Below, in pieces: positions 38,964 through 52,000 of a DNA stretch of 64,000 nt. The position numbers and the translations under genes were made by a program. Each line of letters begins with the position of its first letter. The stretch's first letter is position 1. Under the pieces are notes generated by a model, which did no database searches, had not been told where the DNA came from, and saw only the letters and a list, made by a program, of their open reading frames with translations. This DNA is from Hyposmocoma kahamanoa (Eukaryota > Arthropoda > Insecta > Lepidoptera > Cosmopterigidae), in NCBI RefSeq assembly GCF_003589595.1, contig NW_020653750.1, positions 4,132,424 through 4,196,423 of the forward strand, written 5' to 3'.

Positions 38964-39212
38964 TATACTCCCGGACACATATTTCGAGCCACTTTGTATT
39001 GTCAAATTTGTGTAAATAATGTTTGATTGACCAATAACTAATTCAAGTTTGAAACTGGTGTACTGAACGTCATTTTCGAAAGGTTTTGGTGAAAATTTTA
39101 ATTTGCGAAATCGGGAAAAACTCTTTCTTCAATGATAATAAAACAAATTTTATTCTAGCACTTGAAAAATAAAAATGCAAGATGGCTCAATTTATGTATC
39201 CGGGAGTGTATA
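38964..39212. mobile_element. About 245-bp MITE with TA-flanked inverted ends
   Basis: TATACTCCCGGACACATA at the left corresponds to the complement of TATGTATCCGGGAGTGTATA at the right. TA at both borders suggests a Tc1/mariner-type element. No transposase. Confidence 0.65.
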
Positions 39213-39795
39213 ATTTAAAATGGAGGTGGATGATAAAGATCTTATTCCTGAATTCTACAGCTTTACAAGGAAAAAAAAACACTAATATTAAAATCAAAAC
39301 CTTAATTTTTATGTATTCAAAACCTAAAAATAAACTAAAAACCTTATCATCAATAATCATTATAAATAACGGTAAAATTATTCAGAACAACTAAGCGTAT
39401 TTAAACGGTATTGTGCAGTGTCAGACATTTACAATTTATAAATTACAACATACAAACTTAGTAGTCTAAATAAACACATGATTTTAATTGTATAGATAAC
39501 ATTATTTGTACTTTGGACCTTTGTTAAATTATATTAGTGTTCAAACCTTAAAATAGAAGGCCCCGGGGACTCATTAATTAAATATATTTCTAGGAATGAT
39601 CACTATCCAATTGTTTATGTTATTGAACACATATTAATTAAGTGGACGATTTCGAGATAATTTTCTGCACACTTCACAAGTCACAACAACCAACCACAAG
39701 ACAGTCAAAAGCAAGTTCATGTGTCACATTTAAAATCCATACAAATCTGTTCAATCCCTTTGGGAATTTTTAGTGTCTCTTGTTAAAATCGTGTG
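39213..39795. other. Downstream of the SUN gene, probably its 3'UTR
   Basis: AT-rich sequence immediately after the minus-strand stop codon. The poly(A) site was not determined. Confidence 0.4.
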
Positions 39796-40074
39796 CTACG
39801 ATTCACTTTCCTTTATACTATCTTCAGTCGCTCGTCGAATGTCGGATAATGGATTACCATGCACCCTGAATCTATACACGCATGTGTAAGTCGGGTTCCC
39901 ATGGTTGCTCTCTACTCTTAGTTCGATCATGTCGTAGGCAACAGGGTATTCAATGCCACCAATGTTAGTGGTCTTTGGGTACTTGACAGGAAAGTATTGT
40001 ATTGCTGTTCCATTTGAGTCGTAAACGTAGTCACCGAAAAGATGTGGCTCCGGATCTAATTCGCCGTGAAGGCC
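39796..40074 (-). CDS. SUN gene, last coding exon
   Basis: It encodes the C-terminal 92 residues from GLHGELDPEPH through FGDYVYDSNG, IELRVESNHGNP and YTCVYRFRVHGNP, then a tail of about 20 acidic residues and TAG at 39796-39798. This is the end of the SUN domain. Acceptor ATTACAG. Confidence 0.92.
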   Translation of the reverse strand, partial: GLHGELDPEPHLFGDYVYDSNGTAIQYFPVKYPKTTNIGGIEYPVAYDMIELRVESNHGNPTYTCVYRFRVHGNPLSDIRRATEDSIKESES

Positions 40075-43000
40075 CTGTAATAGTTTGATTGTATTTAACT
40101 ATATTTCTACCACGATTTGTTTGACTAAAGTTGGGCATGCAAAATCGTCTTCCACATTTTGACATAAAAACAGAGTCAAGAAAACATTCGACTCTATGCT
40201 GTTTACAATAAGAACAGTCCAAAGTGTCAAGCTGTGTACGCTCTAACTGTACATATCATGCTAATTTTTATACTGATAATGCTAAGCTAAGCGACATGGT
40301 TTCAAATTTAAGTCCGAATTTTAGATGACAATCAATTGGTTCTTATAAATAGAAAAAAATAATAGTTTTATATCAAATTTATTGACCAACTGTAATTAGT
40401 ACGTAGCAGGCCAATATGAGTTTACTTCAAGACTGCACTTCTGTCAGAAGATCGCCAAAATCAGAAAAACAAAAAAATACGTAACTAAAATCCGTTACCC
40501 AACTGAAGTCTATAAATTTAAATAGTTAGGGCGCATTTACTCGACACGAATTTCATCGTGTGGCCGCCGCGCAGCGACCGCGTGCATCTAACTGTTATGA
40601 CAAAATACGCTCTTTTCATTTAGCATTTACGTTTTAACTTAAATGAGCGCCTCAGGCGCGTGGGCTATTATTGAAGGGGTGCGCGAAAAAAGGCACCCCG
40701 CATAATGCACCATTCCTTTCCTGTACGTCTGCGCACCCTGGGCAACAATGGCGAGTACCTTACGCTGATTGGCAAATCCTTTCACCACGATGGTAAGCAT
40801 TATAGTGTATAAGAAGATTATTATGAAAAAGGAAGTGGTAATGTATTATACTGTCACGTATGGTAACAAATAGACGGGTAGTTGTTTCAAATATAAGGAC
40901 AAACATGAAGTATCTTTACACTCACATAAACCGAGAAGTTCTTGGGCGCCGACTCGATTTTGCCATCAACAGCCAACAATCGTGACATATGTTCCAGAGA
41001 GAAACCAGTCACTTCTATGATCGCGTATGTACGTATTACTGAAACAATAAATAAATGACGTGTACATCATAACGTCGCACAGATGTAGGTCACTCATTTA
41101 GACGAATCTAAACATTATTATAAAACAATAGGTCGAAAAATTAACCCATATACGATAAGGTTGACTTTCTACAAAATGTTTTCCTACACCGTATAAGAAT
41201 AATCAATTGAGTGTCGGAAATCATTAATTAATGGTAATTCTATTATTAAATGGAATCTATTTGTCATAAAACAAAGTATGTAATTACCCAAATAACCCGG
41301 AAAACCTTGGAAGGCCCAGCACTCGGCAGGCATGGCGCCAGGAGTGAGGGCATACCGTGGAGAAGTGTACACCCACCACACCGGCAGGCCCAGAATAGAA
41401 TACTGCTTCGTCTTGATTTGATAGAGTTCCGTGCATTTCGTTGAGATCACTTGGCCACCTGGAATAAAAACCACAAAAAACAAAAATAGAGGGGTTTTAG
41501 ACCAAATTACTAAATATAAACTAGGAATATAACAAAATATAGCAAAAAGATTTTCATCTCCCTTCAATACATTCTGAATAATAATAAAGACTTGTCTGGA
41601 TCAGTGTTGGGCAAAATTTAATTGTTCTGGCAATTAAAGATTGACAATTGATTAATTGTCAATTGCGAAACAGCAATTAACGATTGATCAATTGTTAGTT
41701 GCGAGAACCGCAATTAACAATTAATCAACTGTTAATTGCGGTTCTCGCAACTAACAATTGATCAATCGTTAATCGCAAATATCTACAATTAACAATTAAT
41801 CAATTTTCAATTTTTTCAATGTTTTTGATTAACAATTAACAATTAAAACTGACAATTATGATAAATTTATAGGGCATATGGGGGCGAGTTAGGGCGTTGG
41901 TTGTGGGGGCCTGTTGGGGGCAGGTTAGGGGGCCGGTTGGGGGCCCGGTTGGGAGCCCGGTTGGGGGTCCCGGTTGGGGGCCCCGGTTGGGAACCCCGGT
42001 TAGGGGGCCGGTTGGGGGGCCGGGTTGAGGCCCCGGTTGGGGCCTCGGTTGGAGACCCGGTTGGGGGGCCCGGTTGGGGGGCGCTGTGGGAGGGCCCGCT
42101 TGGGGCCGGGGGCCCCGGTTGTAGGCCCGGGTTGGGGGTCCCGGTTGCGGGCCCCGGTTGGGGGCCCCGGTTGAAGGCCCCGATTGGGGGCCCGGTTAGG
42201 GGCCAGTTAAGAAGCCTGAGCCACCCAACCGGGGCCCCCAAACCGGGGCTCACAAACCGGACCCCCAAACCGGGCCCCCCAAACTGGGGCCCCTAAAACG
42301 GGGGGCCCCAATTGGGGGCCCGGTTTAACCGGGGCTCCCAACCGTGCCCCCAAATCTGGGGCCCGCAACCGGGGGCCCCAACCGGGTCCCCAACCGGGGG
42401 CCCCAAACGGGTCCCTAACCGGGGCTTCCAACCGGGCCCCCAACCGGCCGGAATTGATTTTAATTGCAAATTTAATTGCAATTAAAATCAATTCAATTGA
42501 AATCAATTGCAATTAAATTCAATTGCAATTAAAATCAATCGCAATTAAATCATTGCGACGCGTCGCAATTGATTTAATTGCAATTGATTTCAATTGAATT
42601 GATTTTTTAATCTGATTGAATTATTGATTGAAATTTAATTGATTAACGCCCAACACTGGTCTGGATTAAATCTAACAAAAAATAAATATATGCATGGAAG
42701 TTGGTCTATAACAATATTATTTTCACCTGCGGATTCCAAAGCAAAGTCCACTAGTCCAGTTTTATCAGCGTCGTAAATTTCCAACATGCCAGCAACAACC
42801 TTCTTGATTTCTTCAATATCGAAATTTGTTCCCACATGTCTCACTTCAACTTCCTTCACGTACTCCTTGATCCTCTCTACAATTAACTCCATTTGTCTCC
42901 TTTCAAACACTGCGAGATACTCTTGAACTATCCTACGGATTCTATCTTCGTCCATCTCGGGTTTCCACGCACTCATCAACCGTTCGTGAATCTCCTGACT

Positions 43001-46000
43001 CATTGTTTGCATTTCATCTTTGGTAACGTAATGCTTATCAAAGTAATCTTTCAACTTCAAGGCTATAGCATCTGAATTGTCGTTCATATTGAATATTTGT
43101 ATAAGGTTGTTCTGCAAATATTTGAGAGAATACTGTTCAATCTGAGCTTCTAAGTTGTCCAATTTTGATAGTTTTTCACCGAAAAATTTGAGTCGTGAAT
43201 CGACGTTGAATGCCCAATTTTCTAATGCAGCCATGCGTTTAGACAAATCGGGATCATGTACTATCTCCGGAGACTTGTATGTATCTATTATCACTTCTTT
43301 TTGAGGTAGTATTTGTTCTGCATAGTGGTAACCTGAAAACATATGACGCGTTACAAAAAATTGTAATTGAAGTTTCTCTGTCCTTCCCACACAATGTCTT
43401 TTGATTAATTAATTACATGTAAAATAAATACATATTTATAAAAATGATAGGGAAGGACAGAGCGATAGAATGAAATTTTACCGAAAAGTGAACTCACCTA
43501 AAAGTGTAGCGTTCCATACGTCCACTTTGAATAGGTGATAAACAATCCTCTATCCTCCCCAATCATAACGAAATATATTTTCACAGGGAAGAATTATGTG
43601 GGAAACAAGAGAAAGACGCTTTGAATAGAAAATTGTAATTGAATCAAAATAACTGTGTTAGTACACACAAAAATGTTGATTACGTCCTTTAACTTACATG
43701 CTAACCCCGTCCCTACATTGTAAATAGTTCCTTATAATCTAATAATAGCTGTGATAAACTTCGAGTGATGTGATCGCTTCTCAAGGAAAATAGTAGAACA
43801 TATTGCATTTAATGTACTTTACTCATTTATTATCATTAATTTAAAACAAACAAGAAGTTTCGTCAAAATGGATTCAGCCATTAATTTAACATTTTTTCCA
43901 AACTCTAAAAATACTTTTGTAATGTCACTGGTTTCATCGACAAACAGTTTTGAGAATAGATCACTTAATTCGAATTCATACAATGATTAAGGCGAAATTA
44001 CTCACTCATACTTTCTAATGAAATGCCACTTAACTCCTTATTAGTATGTTTTTCATTGTTTTTCTATTTAAAAACAAAATTAGTCACTTTATGTGATGAA
44101 ATCATTAATTTAAAAAGCAAACTATGATAAGACTTGTGATAGAAAATAATAAATTTAACATTTCTTCGAAACCAGTCTTAGATCATTCAGAACTATACAA
44201 ACATTAAGTACAAACAAACATTGTACATTACATAACAGCACATAAAAAAACAGGGATGAAATTGAGAGCGTACTTTTAGGCAATAGGATGAACATTACAG
44301 CTACACAACATTACTATTCGTTTGAATTCACATCGCTTTATAATTTAACTGCGTTTACCTGAAAGAGGAATGATTTCACTCATTAATGTGAACAATTTAC
44401 CCTGAGGACCTTTATCTAAAAACGTAAAAAAAACTTTTGAGAGATGCACCCGATAGGAAAAAGTTGTACCTGTCTTAATATGGAGGCAATCATTCTCGTT
44501 CTAGTGTAACGCTAACAACCCATATATTAAAGCTATATAATTAGTTCTGAATGGTCTTAGATTACACTTTATAATAATTTTATTGCAAAATAATATAATC
44601 AGTTCGAATAAACTTTGGAATACAATTATTGTAATTTTTGAAACAAATTATGACTAGTTGTTAGTCTTTTCGTGAAAATTTAGTGACAAAGATTTAATTT
44701 TACATTTTTTATTGATATAAATTGAATTATTGCACATTGAAACAATCACTTAAAATGTATGGCCACATTTATAGGTACATGTTGTAGACATTCATATAGG
44801 GTGTTTCAAAAGCCCGGGACAACAACACTAAATAATTATCGAAATGTGACGCGACAGAATTGGAAATTCGCTCAAAAGCTCATTTTTGTGTTGCTTAGTG
44901 TAATTGGCACCTTAATTACGTTCTTCTGAAACAGCCTATTTAATTAAAGTAATAATGATTTAAAGTTATATTCAATGGGAATAAAATCTAAACTTAAGAC
45001 CGGTGGAATGAAACATGATAAACTTTTAATTAAATAGCAATTATTAACTAACGCATATAATTTTAATCACTATTACTTGAAATAAATTATAATATACACT
45101 TGTACCAAACAATTAAAATATTATTATTGTAAACGTCCATTTTTAAAATAGATAGATTTAAAATAAATAAAATAGTTTGTAGCTACAACAAAGTTTAAAT
45201 AGCTGTAATGTATGTTAAATATTGGCGTTTTCTGCAAAAATACCTAATTTAAATGTTTTGAATATTTATTGTCATAGTAAGAAAGGAAGCAAATGTGTAC
45301 ATTTGTATTTGGTACATAAATGTACACAATACAATTATTAATACCAAGTTTAAATGTATTCCGTTCTCCCCATAAATTATTTTCGCGTATATTATTATTA
45401 TTTATTTATATTATTTATATAAAAATAAGGCTTGTAAATTGGAGTCAGCGAAAATAAAAATCACTGAAATAAAATTGTCATAAATAATGAATATTAATCG
45501 TTATCACAGAAAACATCTGCTGTCTGTCGTCATAAATAGAATTAGATATGGATTACGTTCGCCACAAGGTATCTAACCTTAAGTCTAGTAAGAACAATTT
45601 ACAAGTATTAATAAAAAAAAAATTAAGATGAAGTAGGTTTGATACTTTTGAAGAAGTTACAATTTAACACAAGTTTTATGGCTTATGTTTGACTATCCCC
45701 ATTTTCCAATGTATTTTTTTGTGAATTTCTAATTAGACTACAATAACTCCAAGTTAAATGCCAATAAGATAAATCCCAAAACAACCACAAAAATTAAATT
45801 ATGATAATTTAACGTGACGTCTCGAACATCAATAAGTAATCTTAATAACTACAAACAAAACCATGAAATCAATCCATTAAGTTTAAGTATGTACATAATA
45901 AAATAATAAAGATATATTGCGTATATTGAATAGTGGATGTAACACAACATAATATGTAATTATTACGTTTAATTAACCCGTCACGCGCCGAAGTACAATA

Positions 46001-49000
46001 TGTGTATTTTCCATTTAATTATATTTTTTATATTATAAAAATGTATAATTTTTCCTTTTAATTTACCAAAATATTTACAGTCACACGGACGACGTCAGAA
46101 GGACACGTGACAGGTTAATTTGTAGTTAAAATATCTCAACTCAATTAACTTCTTCTTACAGTTCCCGTTAACTACGGACTAAATGATAAGCCGACTAGGA
46201 GAAACCCTCGACTTTCATTCCCTTGGTCCTATAAATAATTTTGCATATACGTACCGAAGCTTGACAGATGCATGGTATTGTTACTGAGGGATCTTAAGTT
46301 TTTGAGTCCTAGTTTCCTAATTTACGTGAATTAAAAAAAAAAACAAATAGCCGAATATTTCAGTGTAGTGTTCACCCGCAGTTACTGTTACACCAGAATG
46401 AAGGATCCGTCAATAACGGAAACATTACCAACTCACGTAACAGGTTTAATACCCTTTTATGATGCATCTGTAGAAATAACCGATATTTTAGTCATCCAAG
46501 TATACTGCGCCAAAAATGTCCTATTTCTTCAACGCAACTTTCGGCTACCACTTTCATGTAATCTGACGCATCGGCCAATCTATTTTGAACTACGTCTTTG
46601 TACTCTCTGTACGTTTTTGCAACTTCAGGCAAATTATCAGTTATATCTGGAAGGGTTATATTGATTTCTGGTAACGTGAGATTTATTTTGGGTATAATTT
46701 CTGGTAGAGAAATGTTCGGTAGTGAAGGTAGGGTGATGGTGGGGAATTCCAACGACGATATATTGGACAAATCTAGATGGAAATCGGTAAAGTTGGGCAA
46801 AGCGAACCGGTCCCAGTTTTCGTATGTGTAGCGCGCTGAAAATTTTTGATTAGTTACCTAGATTATTCAAAATACACTCTATTAAATAGAACAAAGTCAG
46901 ATTAACGAACTAGCCTGTAATAAACAGCACAGTGCAAAAAATAATAATTAATAAAATATCTAATTTTAACATTTTTTTCCTTCAAAGATATCTTTTATGT
47001 AACACTAACTATTCCTTGATCTGGCTTGGTATTAAGTCACGTCGGTAAATGCATTAAAACAAAAAAGGTATAACATAATTAATTGTAAATAGAAAATGTT
47101 TGAATTGAGAATTGTTAACATTTTATTATAATAATGTACCAAAAAGCTTCCTTTATTTTGAGCCTATCCTCCGTCCAACCATTTATTCAACTTTTGACAG
47201 CTCGAATTCTAATCAATTAATGATGTTCTAAAGCGTTTTCGATCCGATTTTTTATAACAATCGATTTTATTTATGAAGAAACGACGGGACTCGTGATGTT
47301 GCGTTTGACATTTTGTGTACTCAAAAATTAGTAACTAATGTTAATAGATTCAAGTGATGATTCCTGTTCATATGGAAAAGTATCCGACGATTCATATACA
47401 TAAACAATAAAAATTTATTATAATTATCTATAATTTATTTCGTTTCATTATAATTTATTTGACAGGTACCAGAATTTACCAACTTGAATAATCTTCGTTA
47501 CATATCTGTTGGCTTGGTAAATACCGGAGCGAAAGAACACGCCACTTCACTAAAATTAAAAAACAAAAGAGTCCAGGAAGTACAAATTTTTTGTCAATGG
47601 TTGTGTCAATAATTACGGAACGTCTGAGGCATAAGTAAAAAAAAAGGTTGGACGGAGTTTAGTTTTCAAAAAACTTTATATAAAAACTAAAAGCCATACT
47701 TAAATACGAGAAAAAAGTATTTAATTCTTTATACAAAATGTACGCAACCATTCAGGCATTACGTACCCTTTCTTCATGAATGTTATAATAGCTTTACAGT
47801 ATTCACAATTAAGTACATTACACCTTATATATTTTTTACATGAAAGTACTTACATCCATATCCAAGAGGAAACATAAGCAGCAGTAGTAACCATGGCCAC
47901 CAGTGACGTTTGTGCACTTCTTGACTTTGCACCGTGTACTTCTCATTCACACTCACATGGTTTGGGGTTATCTGAAAAAAAAAAAAAAAATGCAGTTAAG
48001 GGAAATCAACTCGGAATTGTTTTAATGTGTCTAAAGTCGTGTTTTCTATTTAAAAGCATGAAAGTGATATCATCAATATTATGTATAGCATTTCACTTTC
48101 GTAAATATAAAAATAAAAGACAATTGACCATAATTAATTACAAGGAACAAATATATACTAAAAAAGGTTAATGTAAGTAAGGAAAAAACATTCTTTTATA
48201 ATATCAAGTAACGGGACGAACAAGTCGTGCACCAGATGGTAAGCTACACGCCTATCTATAACAGTTGCAATGTCACTCAGAGCTTAAATTGCAAAGATCT
48301 GAGGGGTACTGTCACTGCGCCCGACACCCTGAGACATAAGTTGACAAGTTCCATGTGCCTGTAATTTCACCAGCCCTTCAAAACTGGAACACAGTAATGC
48401 CAACATTACTGCTTGGCGGCAGATAAGGTGACAGTACTTCACTGGACGAACTCTTCCACAACGAGCTCTACTGCTACTAAATACAAATTGTCTATTTTTA
48501 ATTAGTCACTACACGAGTGAAAGGTACAAATTAAAGGTACAAAATTTGTACAAAAACTTTCTCCCTAGTCCCCATAACATACGTGCGCACGCATATTAGA
48601 ATGCAGAGTTCGTATTTGAACTCTGCATTCTTATATGCTAACTTAGCTATTTATATTATTTTGATGAGAACTCTGTATTGTATAAAAAAAACACTACTTA
48701 CAGTTTCAGTAATAGTGGTGACAGTGGTTGTAACAACTTTCTTTATAAAGGTATAAATCCAGTAGAACGGCGCCAAAGTCGACGACACCGCTCGAGACAC
48801 CAGACCGGCTATAATTACAAAAAGTAATGTATAATATATCCGTATGTGAAAAGAAATTCGCGAAACGTACAACTGAAATGGAAATCAGTAAGTATCGCTG
48901 AAGACATAAAAAAAACCCATCAACATCTTACTCTTCAGATGGCTAAAAATCGTTGCAAAATAGTTGTTACACTTGGAGACATAATAAATCTTATTTGAAT

Positions 49001-52000
49001 ATACAATTACCCCTTAATCCATGAAGATATTATTATTATTATATTAGTAATTTTGATAGTAACTGGGAACCAAACAGCAAACATGTCGCATCGCCGTAAT
49101 ACAAAATATACCTAAAATTTTGTACTACTTCGCGTTGATGTTCTCGTGAAGCTATACACCTGACAAAGCTTAGTGTTTCTATTGACACGGCGTATTTCCA
49201 AAATTCTGCAATGAAGCTTTGAAGCACTTATTCATGATGTATTTATTCGCATCATACCTTGTGTCGACTGACGATCGGTGTAAGGATACCGATGCGAAGG
49301 TCCCACGACTTTCTGATATACATTGGACGTGGCAGTTGTTATGGAGGTGATTATGGTGATTAGGAGCTGCGTTATCCACCACTGTTGGTCTACTGGGCGG
49401 TAGCCGCCATTGCCATGCAGGTAACTCTCGTCGTCCGAACTGTCCACTGACTGTAATCAATATATCGTGTGCTTAATGGTAAAACCACATAAGTGTGCAT
49501 TTTCCACAAAAAATCTTCAAATTATGTACCAGTTGTAAGAAATTCACCATCTTTCTGCACATAAAACTCTTATTAAGTTTGTAGCATTTCTTTATTATTG
49601 AGTTTCACGTGCAAAAAGATATTGATTTTCTTACCATAGCCTATATAAATTAAAGACTTGTGGAAAATGTCACTTATGTGACCTTTAAACAGACGAATTT
49701 AGAACAGTTGATTGGTTAATATTACACTTAACTGGTTGATGACTTTACCATCTCAGGCAACCGTGACCATGAGACCCATAAAGGGCCCGTAACGTTAGTT
49801 TGTTCGAAAATACATTGACAAAAACAAACAAAAAATAGTTTAGTTTCCAGTTGTTAGAGTTGCATTTTCAAGTTATGGCTACTAGAATTCCTAATCGTTT
49901 ATAAAGTAAGCGCACTCGATTTAAAGTTCAAGTTTAAAGTTAGTTTAGTTTCTATACAAATTCGGCCACGAGCACATGTTAATTTTGTATTATGGAAATC
50001 GCGTCGTGCTCAATAACTGAGACTCTTGACGGTGATCCTCTCAGGATAAACGAAATAAGAACCAATAATGCGGAAGCTTGTAATTCGAAACTACAGGGAG
50101 TTCCTTCAAACTTACAGTGAACCGCTTCCTCGTAGACTTAGAGACATATGCATTGGCGGAGATGAGGCGATCAAGTTCATCGACGCTGGTGTTAGGCCCT
50201 TGGACGCGGAACTGCGATAGAGACCGGCGCGACATATTGGGTACCGCCACTTGACCTGGAGCCAGCTCCACCCGATCTCGCGATAGCGGTGAGTATGTGT
50301 AGTCCGTTTTTGGGTATTTGCTATAAAGGAAACAGGTTCGTTTTCATATCAATTACAATTAACAGCAAGGGAATAAAGTATAGATATAGAACCGATTATT
50401 ATAAGTAATGAAAACTAGAAAGACTATACTAACAATGATTGTCTTAACGAGCTCTACATACGACGCGACGCGGTTTCTATGCTAATAAGAACAAAAAAAT
50501 ACATATTTCGCACCACAAAACAAATAATTTGCAATACAATACATTTACTGTAAGTTCAGTTTCAGTACATTTGTTGTTTTAGAAGTAAATAGCACGTCGC
50601 ACGTACTGTGTGGAGTTCGACAAAATCCAACTAATTTAAATTATTACTTACTTTTACATTTTTTTCTAATTGAAAATAAGGGTAATTCAAGCTTTCTGAA
50701 CGAGAATGTCATTTAATGATTTAGCAAATTTAAATAAACGTACGAGTTGTATCTATCTGTTTATATTTATATGGCAAAAATCTAAACATGTATTACAAAA
50801 TAGGAAAATCCGAACCATAGGTTTAGTTTTCCTAAGCTTATATGATACACAGAATACAAAATTAAATTGAAAAATAATATTTTACTATACAGCAATACTC
50901 TCAAAGTAAATTTACATTCTCTTATACTAATCAATTTCCTTGTTGACGTTAGCTTGGAGCATTAATTATAATATAAAACCTACTACACTACATTGGCTAC
51001 TTAGATGTAAAGAATAACTAACAAAGGTAAATATGGAGTACCTATCCCCCAAAGTTCCGTCTTTCAGACATGAATGAAGCTATGAACGGGATACATTTCT
51101 TCACAACGTAAAAACAAAACACCAAACATTATAACACAACGGATATCACAACACTAAATGAATAAGATGTCTAAAAAAGTACTAATTGAGGCGCATAAAT
51201 GCAAATATCACCAATTTCAATGTAAATTAAGTGTTTATTTGAAAATTAAAGTGCAGTATTGGCTCGTTGAAGCGGTTGGCATTTGCGCGTGCGCACAAAT
51301 ATAGAAGTTTATTTATTGTCACTGTTCTAGTGCCCGCCGGTCGACCGCCTGGTCGCCGGCGACACGTCACCGTTAGCAAGGGTGTAAATGTGAAACTACA
51401 GCATGAATTAGTGGTTTATATAGGTCTAGATATACACTACAAAAATAAGAACTTGTTTCTACTCATGCTCAAAGTACTATAAAAGAAGTCTTTATGTTTG
51501 TGAACTTTACATGTTCTAATTACTACTTACTAGACTGTTTCAATTTGCGTTCGAGTTCTTAGGTTTTTGCAATTACTAAACATTGGAAATTAAATATTTT
51601 TTTCAGATATTAATCGCGTATATTTGTTTTTCAAATAAACCACCGAAAATCAGTTAGCCGTAACCATAGGACTTGTGAAGATCCCGAAACGTTGGTTTGT
51701 TTGAAAAAAAAAAAGCAATATGAGATTTGGGTTCGAGAAATTACTTTCATTTCTATTAACTCTATTATGTTTTTATACATTTCAAATTACATTCATTAAC
51801 CATACCATAACTTTAAACCTGCTTCTAGTATGCTACTTTGTGGCACTACTCGTCAAGTCAAGGTACATTTACAGGAAAATCAAAAGCCAAACATAAACAA
51901 GAAGTCACCCTACAATAAGTGGCAACATGTTATGTTGTAATAAACAGACTTATTACTATGAACTTTGTGTTGTTATCAAATAAAATCCATTTTTGTTCAA

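Noticed and set aside
41867..42512. Gly/Pro/Arg-rich ORFs of 100-130 codons on both strands
   Set aside because: They are produced by the GGCCCGGTTGGG minisatellite of the hAT element in every frame.
44359..44401. A 43-nt minus-strand micro-exon with good AG and GT borders between SUN exons 8 and 9
   Set aside because: Exon 8 ends in phase 1, and in that phase the micro-exon begins with an immediate stop codon. Direct joining of exons 8 and 9 is in frame.
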